Below are positions 1 through 7,310 of a stretch of DNA of 48,130 bases, piece by piece. Both the position numbers and the translations under genes were made by a program. The notes under the pieces were generated by a model. That model made no database searches. It was not told where the DNA came from and saw only the letters and a list, made by a program, of their open reading frames with translations. This DNA is from Bacteroidales bacterium Bact_22 (GTDB lineage Bacteria; Bacteroidota; Bacteroidia; Bacteroidales; F082), in assembly GCA_001603665.1 (NCBI GenBank), contig LUZN01000033.1, positions 1 through 48,130 on the forward strand. The letters run 5' to 3'. Numbering within the stretch: the stretch's first letter is position 1; every line of letters starts with the position of its first letter.

Positions 1-10
1 ATTAAAATAA

Positions 11-41
11 TTGGTTTTTGTAAAATTTTTTCGTAATTTTG
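11..41 (+). promoter_or_regulatory. Promoter of the PHP-domain gene
   Basis: A TTG at 11-13 is followed by 20 nt and then TAATTTTG at 34-41, matching the Bacteroidota -33/-7 arrangement (TTTG, about 20 nt, TAnnTTTG). Transcription would begin near 48, giving a leader of about 10 nt before the ATG at 59. The window edge limits what can be seen further upstream. Confidence 0.55.
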
Positions 42-58
42 TCGTTTGTTATCATGAG

Positions 59-1252
59 ATGAAAAAATTTTTTAGATACCTATTATATATAGTAGCTGCG
101 TTCGTCGGTTTTCTCCTCGCGATGAACCTTTTCGTGCCCGTTTATGTCTTCGACGAGCCGCAACCTTTTCACGGTGAATATCTTTTGAATCCTTATCAAG
201 ATATCGACTCAACATATTGGAAATGCTGCAACTTCCACGGACATACGCGTCAGTACGGCGGCGTCACCAACGGTCGCGCCAACGGCAATATCGTCTACGA
301 TAGCATGTACCGCATGTTTGGCTACGACCACGTCGGCATCTCTGATTATAACAAGGTGAATAGCTATGAAGACGGCCGCGATCCGGGCTTCATTCCGGGC
401 TACGAGCACGGCTACAACGTCTGGAAGATTCATCAGGTGTGCCTGGGTACTAAAAAAGTGCGTCGCATCGATTATTTCTTCTATCAGACTTTAAGTCATA
501 AACAGCACATGCTCAATAAGTTAGGCGAGCAGAATAGGGTGGTGGCAGTGGCGCATCCGAGCTTCGTCGACGGCGGCTATAAGGTGCGCGACATGAAGTA
601 TCTCAGCAACTACAAGATTATGGAGGTGCTCAACGGCTTTGTCAACTCGCCCGAGCATTGGGACATGGCGCTTTCCAACGGACATCTGGTTTATCTCATC
701 GCCGATGACGACACTCACGATGTGTTGAAAGTCAACGATATAGCTCTGAAAATCACTTATCTCAACGCTAAGGATAACGATGCCGAGCAGCTCTACGACG
801 CGCTCCTTTCGGGCAAGGCGGTGGGCGTGCATTTCAAGCTCGACAGGGAAGAGGCTATGGACGACAAGGTGGCCCGTTTCAAACGCGACATTCCTTATCT
901 TAACAGCGCAAAACTCGATGGCGACGATTTCACCGTGAGTGTCACAAAACGCTTGAAAAACGTGAAGTTTATCGGACAAGACGGCATAATTCTTAAGGAA
1001 GAAAAACACGAGAAGACGGATACCATTTTCACCGCCTCGTACCAGATTCAGCCAACCGACCAATATGTGCGCACTGTTTTGACGTTTTTCGACAACAGCA
1101 CCATGTGGCTTAACCCTGTCACGCGCCACGAGAGTCCCGATATCGTGAAGCAGCGCCTCGACAACATCTCTTACCTGTGGACCGCCGTCCTCTGGCTCAT
1201 CTACCTCGGCCTTATTTTCCTGATTATCAAACTCATCCGTCGTATCTCTTAG
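59..1252 (+). CDS. Membrane-anchored PHP-domain metal-dependent phosphoesterase-like protein
   Basis: This is a 397-aa protein with an N-terminal membrane segment (about residues 5-28) and a C-terminal one (about 372-392), so the middle is probably an exported or membrane-tethered enzymatic domain. The domain has PHP-superfamily features: a paired-histidine motif F-H-G-H (His60, His62), S-D-Y-N at 95-98, an A-H-P-S motif around His166 and D-D-T-H-D at 217-221. Together these would form a multinuclear metal site for phosphoester hydrolysis; the substrate cannot be told. I chose the ATG at 59 over the upstream TTG at 11, because 11 lies in the promoter and the ATG places the hydrophobic helix directly after a Lys-rich start. 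It is monocistronic as far as can be seen, followed by an AT-rich spacer. The family assignment rests on motif order alone and is moderately sure. Confidence 0.7.
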   Translation: MKKFFRYLLYIVAAFVGFLLAMNLFVPVYVFDEPQPFHGEYLLNPYQDIDSTYWKCCNFHGHTRQYGGVTNGRANGNIVYDSMYRMFGYDHVGISDYNKVNSYEDGRDPGFIPGYEHGYNVWKIHQVCLGTKKVRRIDYFFYQTLSHKQHMLNKLGEQNRVVAVAHPSFVDGGYKVRDMKYLSNYKIMEVLNGFVNSPEHWDMALSNGHLVYLIADDDTHDVLKVNDIALKITYLNAKDNDAEQLYDALLSGKAVGVHFKLDREEAMDDKVARFKRDIPYLNSAKLDGDDFTVSVTKRLKNVKFIGQDGIILKEEKHEKTDTIFTASYQIQPTDQYVRTVLTFFDNSTMWLNPVTRHESPDIVKQRLDNISYLWTAVLWLIYLGLIFLIIKLIRRIS

Positions 1253-1263
1253 CGCCATTGATT

Positions 1264-1317
1264 CTATTAAACCATGTAAGCTATTAAACTACGTAAACTA
1301 TTAAACTACGTAAACTA
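1264..1317. repeat. Intergenic TAAACT-core tandem array
   Basis: A short degenerate array in which 'ctattaaact' and 'acgtaaact' alternate, with TAAACT as the repeated core. It fills the spacer between the PHP gene and the promoter of the first paralog. Similar arrays recur in at least eight other intergenic spaces of this window. I recognise no named repeat family. Confidence 0.6.
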
Positions 1318-1333
1318 AAAAAATCTCATTTTT

Positions 1334-1367
1334 TTAATACAACGTATTAAAAATTTCCTTATCTTTG
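1334..1367 (+). promoter_or_regulatory. Palindromic promoter of paralog 1
   Basis: A perfect 7-bp inverted repeat, TTAATAC-AAC-GTATTAA, lies at 1334-1350. Nine nt later comes the -7 box TATCTTTG at 1360-1367, and the ATG follows about 40 nt after the box. The palindrome covers the position where the -33 element should be. The same element with the same 9-nt gap precedes paralogs 2 and 3, which suggests a shared regulator or a family-specific promoter form (inference). Confidence 0.7.
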
Positions 1368-1408
1368 TAGATTAAAATAATTGTAGTTTAACAAAAAATT
1401 ATAATACT

Positions 1409-3376
1409 ATGAGATTTTTAGTAAAAGCTAAGACTATAGCAATTTCTACTATCCTCTTGGCAGCGATGATTTTTCCAACTTTAGCTACCGCTCAGCGTAG
1501 CGATTTGTTTTTCAAGGTCGAAAATGATGACATTTACAACGACCGTGATTTTACGTTTAATTTAAATGTCAATGGTACAGGTAATGAGCCTTTCGGCGTT
1601 CCTCTTGGCAGTGGGCTGTTGGTTATGACACTTGCCGGAGCCGGTTATGCTGTTGCTCGCCGCAGACGTTCGTTGCGTAAAGGTACTATGTTGTTGTTGG
1701 CATGCGCTTTGATTTTGGGCACAACTCAGTGTAAAAAGAGAATTGAAACTATCACATCCAACAATGTGAATACCATTCAGTATACGCTTAATGTCGGCAA
1801 TGGTACCCGTCACATAATCAATCCTAATGAAAACGGATATGTGCCGGTGAGATATGATGTAAATGATGTTATCTATGTTGGCGATGGTGCCAAATATTTG
1901 GGATATCTGACTTGTGTAACTGCTAGTGACGAGCATGGTAATAATGCACAGTTTACTGGCACAATTGCCGAGCCTTCAGGTAATACGCTTTATTTCTATT
2001 TCGTTGGAGGACTTACACCTAGTGTAACGCTGGTTGAAAATACTACTACAGAGTTTACTGTTGATATCAGCGATCAGGGCACCAAACTTCCAGTGCTTTC
2101 AATGGCTGCAGTTACTTACGACGGTGCTACCGCCGCAGATTGCACACTTCGCAACAAATGCGCCTTGGTGGAGTTTAAGTTTACACCTGGTGTGGCTACT
2201 TCCAAAAAGGTTAAGATTAGCAATATATACACAGAGGCAAAGATAGACTTTGTTAATCATAGTATTACTCATACTGAAAAATTGGACGCTGTCAATCTTT
2301 ATAGAGCTAATACAACAGATAACTGGGCTATTTTGATGTATGATAATGTTGTTAGAAAATCTTTGGGTATGGTCTACAGAGAACATGGTACAATGTACGA
2401 TGTGGATTTATATGATTATTATGATGGAGTTGTTGTTCCTGAGTTGTCTGCAGATAACAATTATTTCTATGGATCTACTGCTGTAAGTGTAAATGCTAAT
2501 GCTTCAAATTTGGTCAATAATGAGGTCTTTGCAGTAAGTGCTAATGGTAATGCCGTGCGTTTCGCACCGGGCAATCTTATGTGTACAAGAATAGGTGATA
2601 CTTGGGGTGGTGAAGGTACATATACATGGAGTTTTATGGAAAATCAATACGATATTGTTGAGACAAATAATAATTCTTATTGTACCGACAATTACGGTAA
2701 CAAAGATAAAGTCAGCCTTTTTGGTTGGGGATGTACAGGAAAACAAGATGCGATGTATAATAGCAATCAGCAGTATTATATGCCGTATAACACAATCTGG
2801 CCTTCAGGCAATGTAACCCGAGTTTATGGTCCAACGGGATATCATGATTTATCTGTAAAAAACAATTCTGACTGGGGAGCCGTCATACCTAATCCAGAAG
2901 GTTACAACTGGCGTTTGCTTACCAACGAAGAATGGGGGTATCTGTTGGGTAATCGTAGTAATGCATCAGGGAAAAGGGCTGGTGCTATGGTAAGTCCAGA
3001 CTATGATCCTAACCAGGTCCCTATGCAAACCAGTTGGACAGTAGTGGTTAGTGGTATGCTAATTATTCCTGAAGGAGTATCGGGATCTGTTATACATTCG
3101 CCGCAGACTGCGATTGTTGCGAAAGATAATTACTTTAGGACGACAGAAGAGATGACAGCGTATTTAAATAACAATAATGCAGTCTTATTGCAATTTGCAG
3201 GTTATCGCCAAGCTAAGAAAGTTACTGCACAGCGTTCAAATGGTAGATATTGGACCGTCAATTATGATGATGATAATCTCGACTATGCATCGTTTTTGAG
3301 TTTTAGCAATGGCGGAAGTCCAGACATCGGCAGTTACTACAGAGCAGAAGGTCATTCAGTCCGTCTCGTTCGATAA
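1409..3376 (+). CDS. Surface protein paralog 1: sorting-signal-like N-terminus and FISUMP/lectin-like C-terminal domain
   Basis: A 655-aa exported protein. Residues 1-28 form a signal peptide ending ATA-Q. After an acidic linker comes P-L-G-S-G (65-69), a hydrophobic helix and the basic run RRRR (84-87), which looks like a C-terminal sorting tail such as PEP-CTERM but lies near the N-terminus. A second hydrophobic stretch then ends in T-T-Q-Cys108-K-K, lipobox-like except for Gln before Cys. The middle (about 110-365) is beta-rich with no family I recognise. From about 370 to the end it resembles the FISUMP/formylglycine-enzyme-like (C-type-lectin) fold of Bacteroidota surface proteins: F-A-P-G-N-L, L-F-G-W-G, W-R-L-L-T-N-E-E-W, and a terminal S-V-R-L-V-R. 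It is the most divergent of the three copies. The function is unknown; surface display and ligand binding are inferred. Confidence 0.75.
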   Translation: MRFLVKAKTIAISTILLAAMIFPTLATAQRSDLFFKVENDDIYNDRDFTFNLNVNGTGNEPFGVPLGSGLLVMTLAGAGYAVARRRRSLRKGTMLLLACALILGTTQCKKRIETITSNNVNTIQYTLNVGNGTRHIINPNENGYVPVRYDVNDVIYVGDGAKYLGYLTCVTASDEHGNNAQFTGTIAEPSGNTLYFYFVGGLTPSVTLVENTTTEFTVDISDQGTKLPVLSMAAVTYDGATAADCTLRNKCALVEFKFTPGVATSKKVKISNIYTEAKIDFVNHSITHTEKLDAVNLYRANTTDNWAILMYDNVVRKSLGMVYREHGTMYDVDLYDYYDGVVVPELSADNNYFYGSTAVSVNANASNLVNNEVFAVSANGNAVRFAPGNLMCTRIGDTWGGEGTYTWSFMENQYDIVETNNNSYCTDNYGNKDKVSLFGWGCTGKQDAMYNSNQQYYMPYNTIWPSGNVTRVYGPTGYHDLSVKNNSDWGAVIPNPEGYNWRLLTNEEWGYLLGNRSNASGKRAGAMVSPDYDPNQVPMQTSWTVVVSGMLIIPEGVSGSVIHSPQTAIVAKDNYFRTTEEMTAYLNNNNAVLLQFAGYRQAKKVTAQRSNGRYWTVNYDDDNLDYASFLSFSNGGSPDIGSYYRAEGHSVRLVR

Positions 3377-3395
3377 TTTTATTAAAAACGATATC

Positions 3396-3423
3396 AAAAG
3401 GCACCAGAAATGGTGCCTTTTTT
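3396..3423 (+). terminator. Rho-independent terminator after paralog 1
   Basis: The stem AAAAGGCACC (3396-3405) pairs with GGTGCCTTTT (3412-3421) across a 6-nt loop and runs into a T tract. It lies 20 nt after the stop codon, so copy 1 is its own transcription unit. Confidence 0.9.
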
Positions 3424-3451
3424 GTTGGTATTATTTAGCTTGAGCCCCACA

Positions 3452-3470
3452 TAAACGGTAAACGGTAAAC
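3452..3470. repeat. Short intergenic TAAAC array
   Basis: Three TAAAC units separated by GG ('taaacggtaaacggtaaac') lie between the terminator of paralog 1 and the promoter of paralog 2. This is the GG-spaced variant of the TAAACT arrays seen elsewhere; the same variant recurs at 5692-5720. Confidence 0.5.
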
Positions 3471-3486
3471 AAAAAAATCTCATTTT

Positions 3487-3520
3487 TTAATCCTTCGTAT
3501 CAAATTTTTTCGTATTTTTG
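3487..3520 (+). promoter_or_regulatory. Palindrome-type promoter of paralog 2
   Basis: A degenerate inverted repeat TTAATCC-TTC-GTATCAA lies at 3487-3503. It is followed after 9 nt by the -7 box TATTTTTG at 3513-3520. Spacing and sequence context match the promoters of paralogs 1 and 3. Five of seven arm positions still pair. Confidence 0.65.
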
Positions 3521-3559
3521 CACCCTCAAATTATGGCAAAAATTAAACAACAACTTATA

Positions 3560-5629
3560 ATGAAAAAACTATTGAAAATCAAGACTTTAGCAATTTGTGC
3601 TATACTTCTTGCAGGAATTATTTTCCCAACAATTTTAACTGCCCAGCGTAGCGACGGGTTCTTTAAAAGTGGAGACGAGGGATTGTATGAGAATCGTGAT
3701 GAGTACACTTTTAATGACAATGATCTAACTTTAGGTGGCCTTACAGGTGAGAATCCTACTACAGTGCCACTCGGTAGCGGACTGCTGGTTTTGTCAATCG
3801 TAGGTGCTGGTTATGCAGTCGTACGTGGCAAACGCTCCCTAAAGACGTATTTGTCTCATTTATCTTTTGTAGTACTTGCATTAGCTATGTTTCTTGGCAT
3901 GACTCAGTGTAAAAAACAAGATATGGTTGCTGAGGGAAGCCATAAGGTTTTCATCACAGTTGATGTTGATTGTAGTGCTGATAAAACAACGTTTATACCA
4001 GGAGCCAGCGGTGATGGCTCGTTCGTTTGGACTGATGGTAAGACAGAGTATATTGAAGTCGGACATAGTAGAAACTCCCATGTAGGACGTTTAAAGGGTA
4101 GGGGAAATGGCAGTAGTCAAATTACATTTGAAGGTATACTTACTATGTCAGGTCCAGTGCGAGATGGTGATATATTTTCTTTCTTTTATCTTGGATCTTC
4201 ACACAATCCCGGAAAATGGGATGATGATGTGACTTATGAGGTCGATATCCAAACTACATTACATATAACTGACCAGTATGGTATTATGGATAGTATCACA
4301 CAATATCACTGGGCTGTAGGTAGCTATACATGCAGAGTGCAAGATGCTGGTCAACAAGATTTTCATATTGAGGCGACGCTGGAACCTGCAATGTCGATAT
4401 TATACGTCAACCTTACTGGCTTTGACGATGAAACAATTCGTATGTATGGCGATGATGTATATTCAATAGCAACCATCGACTACGCTAATGGCACAATCGT
4501 CGGTAAGGAGGTTAAGGGCGGCATAAATCTCGGAACGCAGGGTGAAAAGTATATCGCTTTGATTCCATCATCAGCACCATCCACCACGGTTAAGTTTGCA
4601 AGCAATACCAAATATGCTGAGATGAATTTCAATTGCGGTATTAGGGCAGGAAAGTTTTATTCAAATGGAGGTTCTCCATTACCTGTTGAGGCTCAATCTG
4701 CTGCTGAACCTAAAGGTGCTTTGCCGGGATTATTTTCTGTTGCAAACAACAAACAGGTGAACTTTTCTAAAGGCAATCTGCAATATCAGGCATCGACTGA
4801 CACCTGGCGGTTTGCTTTGAATCAGTGGGATTATGTGGGTGGTACTTATCAGAATGTTGATTATGGCAATGTTCATGAAGGCTCAACTAGATGCTCTAAT
4901 AATCAAATAGCTTCAACATATACTGGCTGGATTGATTTATTCGGCTGGGGAACTAGTGGATATCATAATAATGCTGATGAAAATAATGTGTATTATTATC
5001 CGTATGCAAGGAAAGAAGGCACCCAGTTGGGTAATTATATTAGCGGGTATGGTCCTACTTCTACTATGCCTGATACAGATTTAACAGGTAGTAGCATCGA
5101 CTATGACTGGGGAATGCACAATGCTATTAGTTATGGAGACGATAAGGATGCGCCTGGCAGATGGCGTACGTTAACAAGAAATGAATGGGATTATTTGTTA
5201 ACAACTCGCACGACAGACGTTACATTAAATAATGTGAGTGATGCACGATATACTCTAGCCGATATTCAGGATGGCGATACTCACACATATGGGCTTATAC
5301 TAGTGCCAGATGCAATAACAGGTGTGTTGCCTACTGACGTGACATGGGGCACAATTAATAACAAAAGTAATTTTACAACAATTTGTAATAAAACGACTTG
5401 GAGTGACTTGGAACAAATTGGATTTGTTTTTCTCCCTGCTGGTGGAATTAGAACTGGAACAAACATGTCATATCCAGGTACTAGAGGCTATTATTGGTCT
5501 AGTATGCATTTCCAGCATGTACAAGCATATTATATGTATTTGGGGAGTAATGGCGTTTCGGCTACAACATCAATAAGACAATATAGAAAAATCGGATCAT
5601 CTGTCCGCCTCGTTCGCGATGCAAACTAA
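3560..5629 (+). CDS. Surface protein paralog 2: sorting-signal-like N-terminus and FISUMP/lectin-like C-terminal domain
   Basis: A 689-aa paralog of the flanking family members. Order: signal peptide (1-28, cleaved near TAQ), acidic linker, P-L-G-S-G at 70-74 with a hydrophobic helix and basic patch, then a second hydrophobic stretch ending G-M-T-Q-Cys117-K-K. A beta-rich middle region spans about 120-385. The C-terminal domain (about 386-689) has F-S-K-G-N-L-Q-Y, L-F-G-W-G-T-S-G-Y, W-R-T-L-T-R-N-E-W, Y-Y-W-S-S and S-S-V-R-L-V-R. The ATG at 3560 is preferred over 3533: it lies 40 nt after the -7 box, as in paralogs 1 and 3, and 3533 would leave almost no leader. The domain is typical of FISUMP-like surface proteins of Bacteroidota. 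The ligand or enzymatic role cannot be read from the sequence. Confidence 0.75.
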   Translation: MKKLLKIKTLAICAILLAGIIFPTILTAQRSDGFFKSGDEGLYENRDEYTFNDNDLTLGGLTGENPTTVPLGSGLLVLSIVGAGYAVVRGKRSLKTYLSHLSFVVLALAMFLGMTQCKKQDMVAEGSHKVFITVDVDCSADKTTFIPGASGDGSFVWTDGKTEYIEVGHSRNSHVGRLKGRGNGSSQITFEGILTMSGPVRDGDIFSFFYLGSSHNPGKWDDDVTYEVDIQTTLHITDQYGIMDSITQYHWAVGSYTCRVQDAGQQDFHIEATLEPAMSILYVNLTGFDDETIRMYGDDVYSIATIDYANGTIVGKEVKGGINLGTQGEKYIALIPSSAPSTTVKFASNTKYAEMNFNCGIRAGKFYSNGGSPLPVEAQSAAEPKGALPGLFSVANNKQVNFSKGNLQYQASTDTWRFALNQWDYVGGTYQNVDYGNVHEGSTRCSNNQIASTYTGWIDLFGWGTSGYHNNADENNVYYYPYARKEGTQLGNYISGYGPTSTMPDTDLTGSSIDYDWGMHNAISYGDDKDAPGRWRTLTRNEWDYLLTTRTTDVTLNNVSDARYTLADIQDGDTHTYGLILVPDAITGVLPTDVTWGTINNKSNFTTICNKTTWSDLEQIGFVFLPAGGIRTGTNMSYPGTRGYYWSSMHFQHVQAYYMYLGSNGVSATTSIRQYRKIGSSVRLVRDAN

Positions 5630-5651
5630 ACAATTCTCACGATAATACAAT

Positions 5652-5678
5652 AAAAGGCGCCGGTAACGGCGCCTTTTT
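5652..5678 (+). terminator. Rho-independent terminator after paralog 2
   Basis: The stem AAAAGGCGCC (5652-5661) pairs with GGCGCCTTTT (5668-5677) across a 6-nt loop, with a T tract. The stem sequence differs from that of paralog 1's terminator, so the 3' flanks are not recent copies. It may also serve nadE, which converges on it from the other strand. Confidence 0.9.
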
Positions 5679-5691
5679 CGTTGTATACTCA

Positions 5692-5720
5692 CTTAAACGG
5701 TAAACTGTAAACAGTAAACG
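5692..5720. repeat. Short intergenic TAAAC array
   Basis: Four TAAAC units with two- or three-base spacers ('ttaaacggtaaactgtaaacagtaaac') lie between the terminator of paralog 2 and the 3' end of nadE. It is the same type as 3452-3470. Confidence 0.5.
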
Positions 5721-5726
5721 ATGTTT

Positions 5727-6473
5727 TTACAAGCTGAAATGCGGGATCGGCTCTAACTTGAACAGATTCTTAGCGTGCTTGTCGTCAATCTTCGCCTTAA
5801 TCACCGGATCTTCACAAACGCCGGTTCTAATATACTTATCTAAGGTGGCATAGGTGAAACCGAGGTTGTCTTCGTCGCTCTTGCCGCATAAGCCGTCTGA
5901 AGGAGTTTTCTCAACCAAATCGATGGGCAGCCCCAGCTCTTTGCCGATAGCCTTCACCTCCTGCACTGTGAGACCGCCAAGAGGGGAGAAGTCGCCCGCC
6001 GCGTCGCCATAACGTGTGCTGTAGCCTACCCAGTCTTCGGAGAGGTTGCAGGTGTTGGCCACACGGCCGTTCATCGACTGTGAGATTGCATATAATGCCG
6101 TCATCCTGAGACGCGGCGGCATATTGATAACTGTCTGATTGGCAACGTCTTTGCCTAAAGTCTCGAGCTGTTCTTTTACCTCAGCCATCAGGGCGTTGTA
6201 TGTCTCGCCGATATTCACGCAACAATATCTTATTCCCAGATGGTTGATGAGCTTCATGCTGTCGGAGATGTCTTTCTGCACTCCGTTTGGCATAGTTACG
6301 CCTATCACACGGTCTTTGCCCAGCGCCTCGACGCATAATCCGGCCACTATCGAGCTGTCCTTGCCGCCCGAGATGCCGATAACGGCATTACAACCCTTGC
6401 CGTTAACCTCAAACCAGTCTCTAATCCATTGAACCACCCGGTTTTTAACCTCTTTTGCATTAAAATTTTCCAT
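5727..6473 (-). CDS. nadE: Ammonia-dependent NAD+ synthetase
   Basis: A 248-aa cytoplasmic enzyme that amidates deamido-NAD+ to NAD+ with ATP, the last step of NAD synthesis. The ATP-pyrophosphatase P-loop S-G-G-K-D-S lies near residues 35-40. Later motifs include N-L-S-E-D in the ATP/deamido-NAD region, G-D-A-A-G-D-F-S-P-L-G-G and T-P-S-D-G-L. Length fits the short ammonia-dependent class; there is no N-terminal nitrilase (glutaminase) domain, so ammonia is the expected nitrogen donor. It follows yggS by 55 nt on the same strand and is probably co-transcribed. Both genes interrupt the row of surface paralogs and are unrelated to them. Confidence 0.92.
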   Translation of the reverse strand: MENFNAKEVKNRVVQWIRDWFEVNGKGCNAVIGISGGKDSSIVAGLCVEALGKDRVIGVTMPNGVQKDISDSMKLINHLGIRYCCVNIGETYNALMAEVKEQLETLGKDVANQTVINMPPRLRMTALYAISQSMNGRVANTCNLSEDWVGYSTRYGDAAGDFSPLGGLTVQEVKAIGKELGLPIDLVEKTPSDGLCGKSDEDNLGFTYATLDKYIRTGVCEDPVIKAKIDDKHAKNLFKLEPIPHFSL

Positions 6474-6477
6474 ATAA

Positions 6478-6534
6478 CTCTAAACTATTAAACTACTAAA
6501 CTATTAAACTTTTCAACTACTCTAAACTCTACAC
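6478..6534. repeat. Intergenic TAAACT-core tandem array
   Basis: Six or so TAAACT/TCTAAACT units ('taaactattaaactactaaactattaaact' and beyond) fill the whole spacer between yggS and nadE and run into the last codon and stop of yggS. Because it sits between two genes of one likely operon it cannot only be a promoter element; RNA-level effects are possible. Confidence 0.6.
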
Positions 6535-7200
6535 TTGATAATTCCTTTCCCCAAAGATCTTACTTCCCACCCTCACCATCGTCGATCCTTCTTCGATGGC
6601 AATCGGGTAATCGTGCGACATCCCCATCGAGATTTCCTTAAACCATTCATTATCAGCGAAATACTTCGCCTTTAAGGTATTAAAAATCTCTTTCAGATGC
6701 TTAAATTCCTTGCGGACCTGCACCATGTCGTCGGTATTCGTCGCCATTCCCATCACGCCGCAGATGCGCACGTTTTTCATGGCTTTGAAGATGTCGGAAT
6801 TCAAAATCTCTTCAGCTTCTTCCATGCTCAAGCCAAACTTTGTCTCTTCTTCGGCGATGTGGAACTGCAGCAGGCAATCGACCACGCGGTCGTGCTTGGC
6901 CGCTTCTTTATTTACGGCCTGCAGCAGATTAAACGTGTCAATGGAATGTATCATCCGCGCAAATTGGATGATGTATTTTATCTTGTTGGTCTGCAGATGT
7001 CCGATGAAATGCCAGTCGATGTCCTTGGGCAAAACCTCATGTTTGTCACGCATTTCCAATGCGTGGTTCTCGCCAAAGACACGCTGTCCGGCGTCGTAAG
7101 CCTCCCGGATGTCTTCAACGGGCTTTGTCTTCGACACTGCCACAAGCAAAACTCCCGCAGGGATTGTCTTTTTTACTTTTTCTAAATTTTCCTTTACCAT
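6529..7200 (-). CDS. yggS: YggS/PLPBP-family pyridoxal-phosphate homeostasis protein
   Basis: A 223-aa member of the PLP-binding alanine-racemase-fold family that buffers intracellular pyridoxal phosphate; no catalytic activity is established for the family. The PLP lysine lies in the motif A-V-S-K-T-K-P (about residues 21-27), followed by the family's G-E-N, H-F-I-G-H-L-Q-T-N-K and G-M-S-H-D-Y-x-x-A-I-E-x-G-S-T-x-V-R-V-G. Length is usual. It heads a two-gene unit with nadE and is divergent from surface paralog 3, sharing with it a 110-bp region that holds a palindrome placed symmetrically between two opposed -7 boxes. Confidence 0.93.
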   Translation of the reverse strand: MVKENLEKVKKTIPAGVLLVAVSKTKPVEDIREAYDAGQRVFGENHALEMRDKHEVLPKDIDWHFIGHLQTNKIKYIIQFARMIHSIDTFNLLQAVNKEAAKHDRVVDCLLQFHIAEEETKFGLSMEEAEEILNSDIFKAMKNVRICGVMGMATNTDDMVQVRKEFKHLKEIFNTLKAKYFADNEWFKEISMGMSHDYPIAIEEGSTMVRVGSKIFGERNYQV

Positions 7201-7220
7201 AACGCAAAGATTTAGTAATG

Positions 7221-7254
7221 CAAATTTAAATCATTTTTTAATACATAGTATTAA
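7221..7254 (-). promoter_or_regulatory. yggS promoter sharing the palindrome with paralog 3
   Basis: On the minus strand a -7 box TAAATTTG (plus-strand CAAATTTA, 7221-7228) is separated by 9 nt (7229-7237) from the palindrome TTAATAC-ATA-GTATTAA at 7238-7254. On the other side of the palindrome the plus-strand -7 box is also 9 nt away. Transcription would begin near 7214, just upstream of the yggS ATG. Confidence 0.55.
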
Positions 7255-7271
7255 AATTTTTTGTATTTTTG
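7238..7271 (+). promoter_or_regulatory. Palindromic promoter of paralog 3
   Basis: A perfect inverted repeat TTAATAC-ATA-GTATTAA (7238-7254), a 9-nt AT gap and the -7 box TATTTTTG (7264-7271). The ATG follows 40 nt after the box. This is the same arrangement as at 1334-1367 and 3487-3520. Confidence 0.7.
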
Positions 7272-7310
7272 CGGGCTCAAAAAATTAGAGAAAAAATAAA
7301 ACTAATAAAT

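Noticed and set aside
521-1258. Open frame of 245 codons on the minus strand opposite the PHP gene
   Set aside because: It lies fully antisense to a gene with clear motifs, has no recognisable domain and no -7 box; a shadow of codon use in the real gene.
1264-1317. CRISPR-like array in TAAACT repeats
   Set aside because: Units are 6-10 nt with no spacers of constant size and no cas genes; it is low-complexity repeat DNA.
1494-1735. Separate small gene ending at the RRRR patch of paralog 1, with a second gene starting after it
   Set aside because: The reading frame is continuous in all three paralogs with no stop or frameshift between the modules, so they are annotated as single proteins.
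5727-7200. nadE-yggS as a mobile insertion splitting the paralog row
   Set aside because: No inverted repeats, target duplications or transposase around them; both are housekeeping genes, so the paralogs more likely spread around them.
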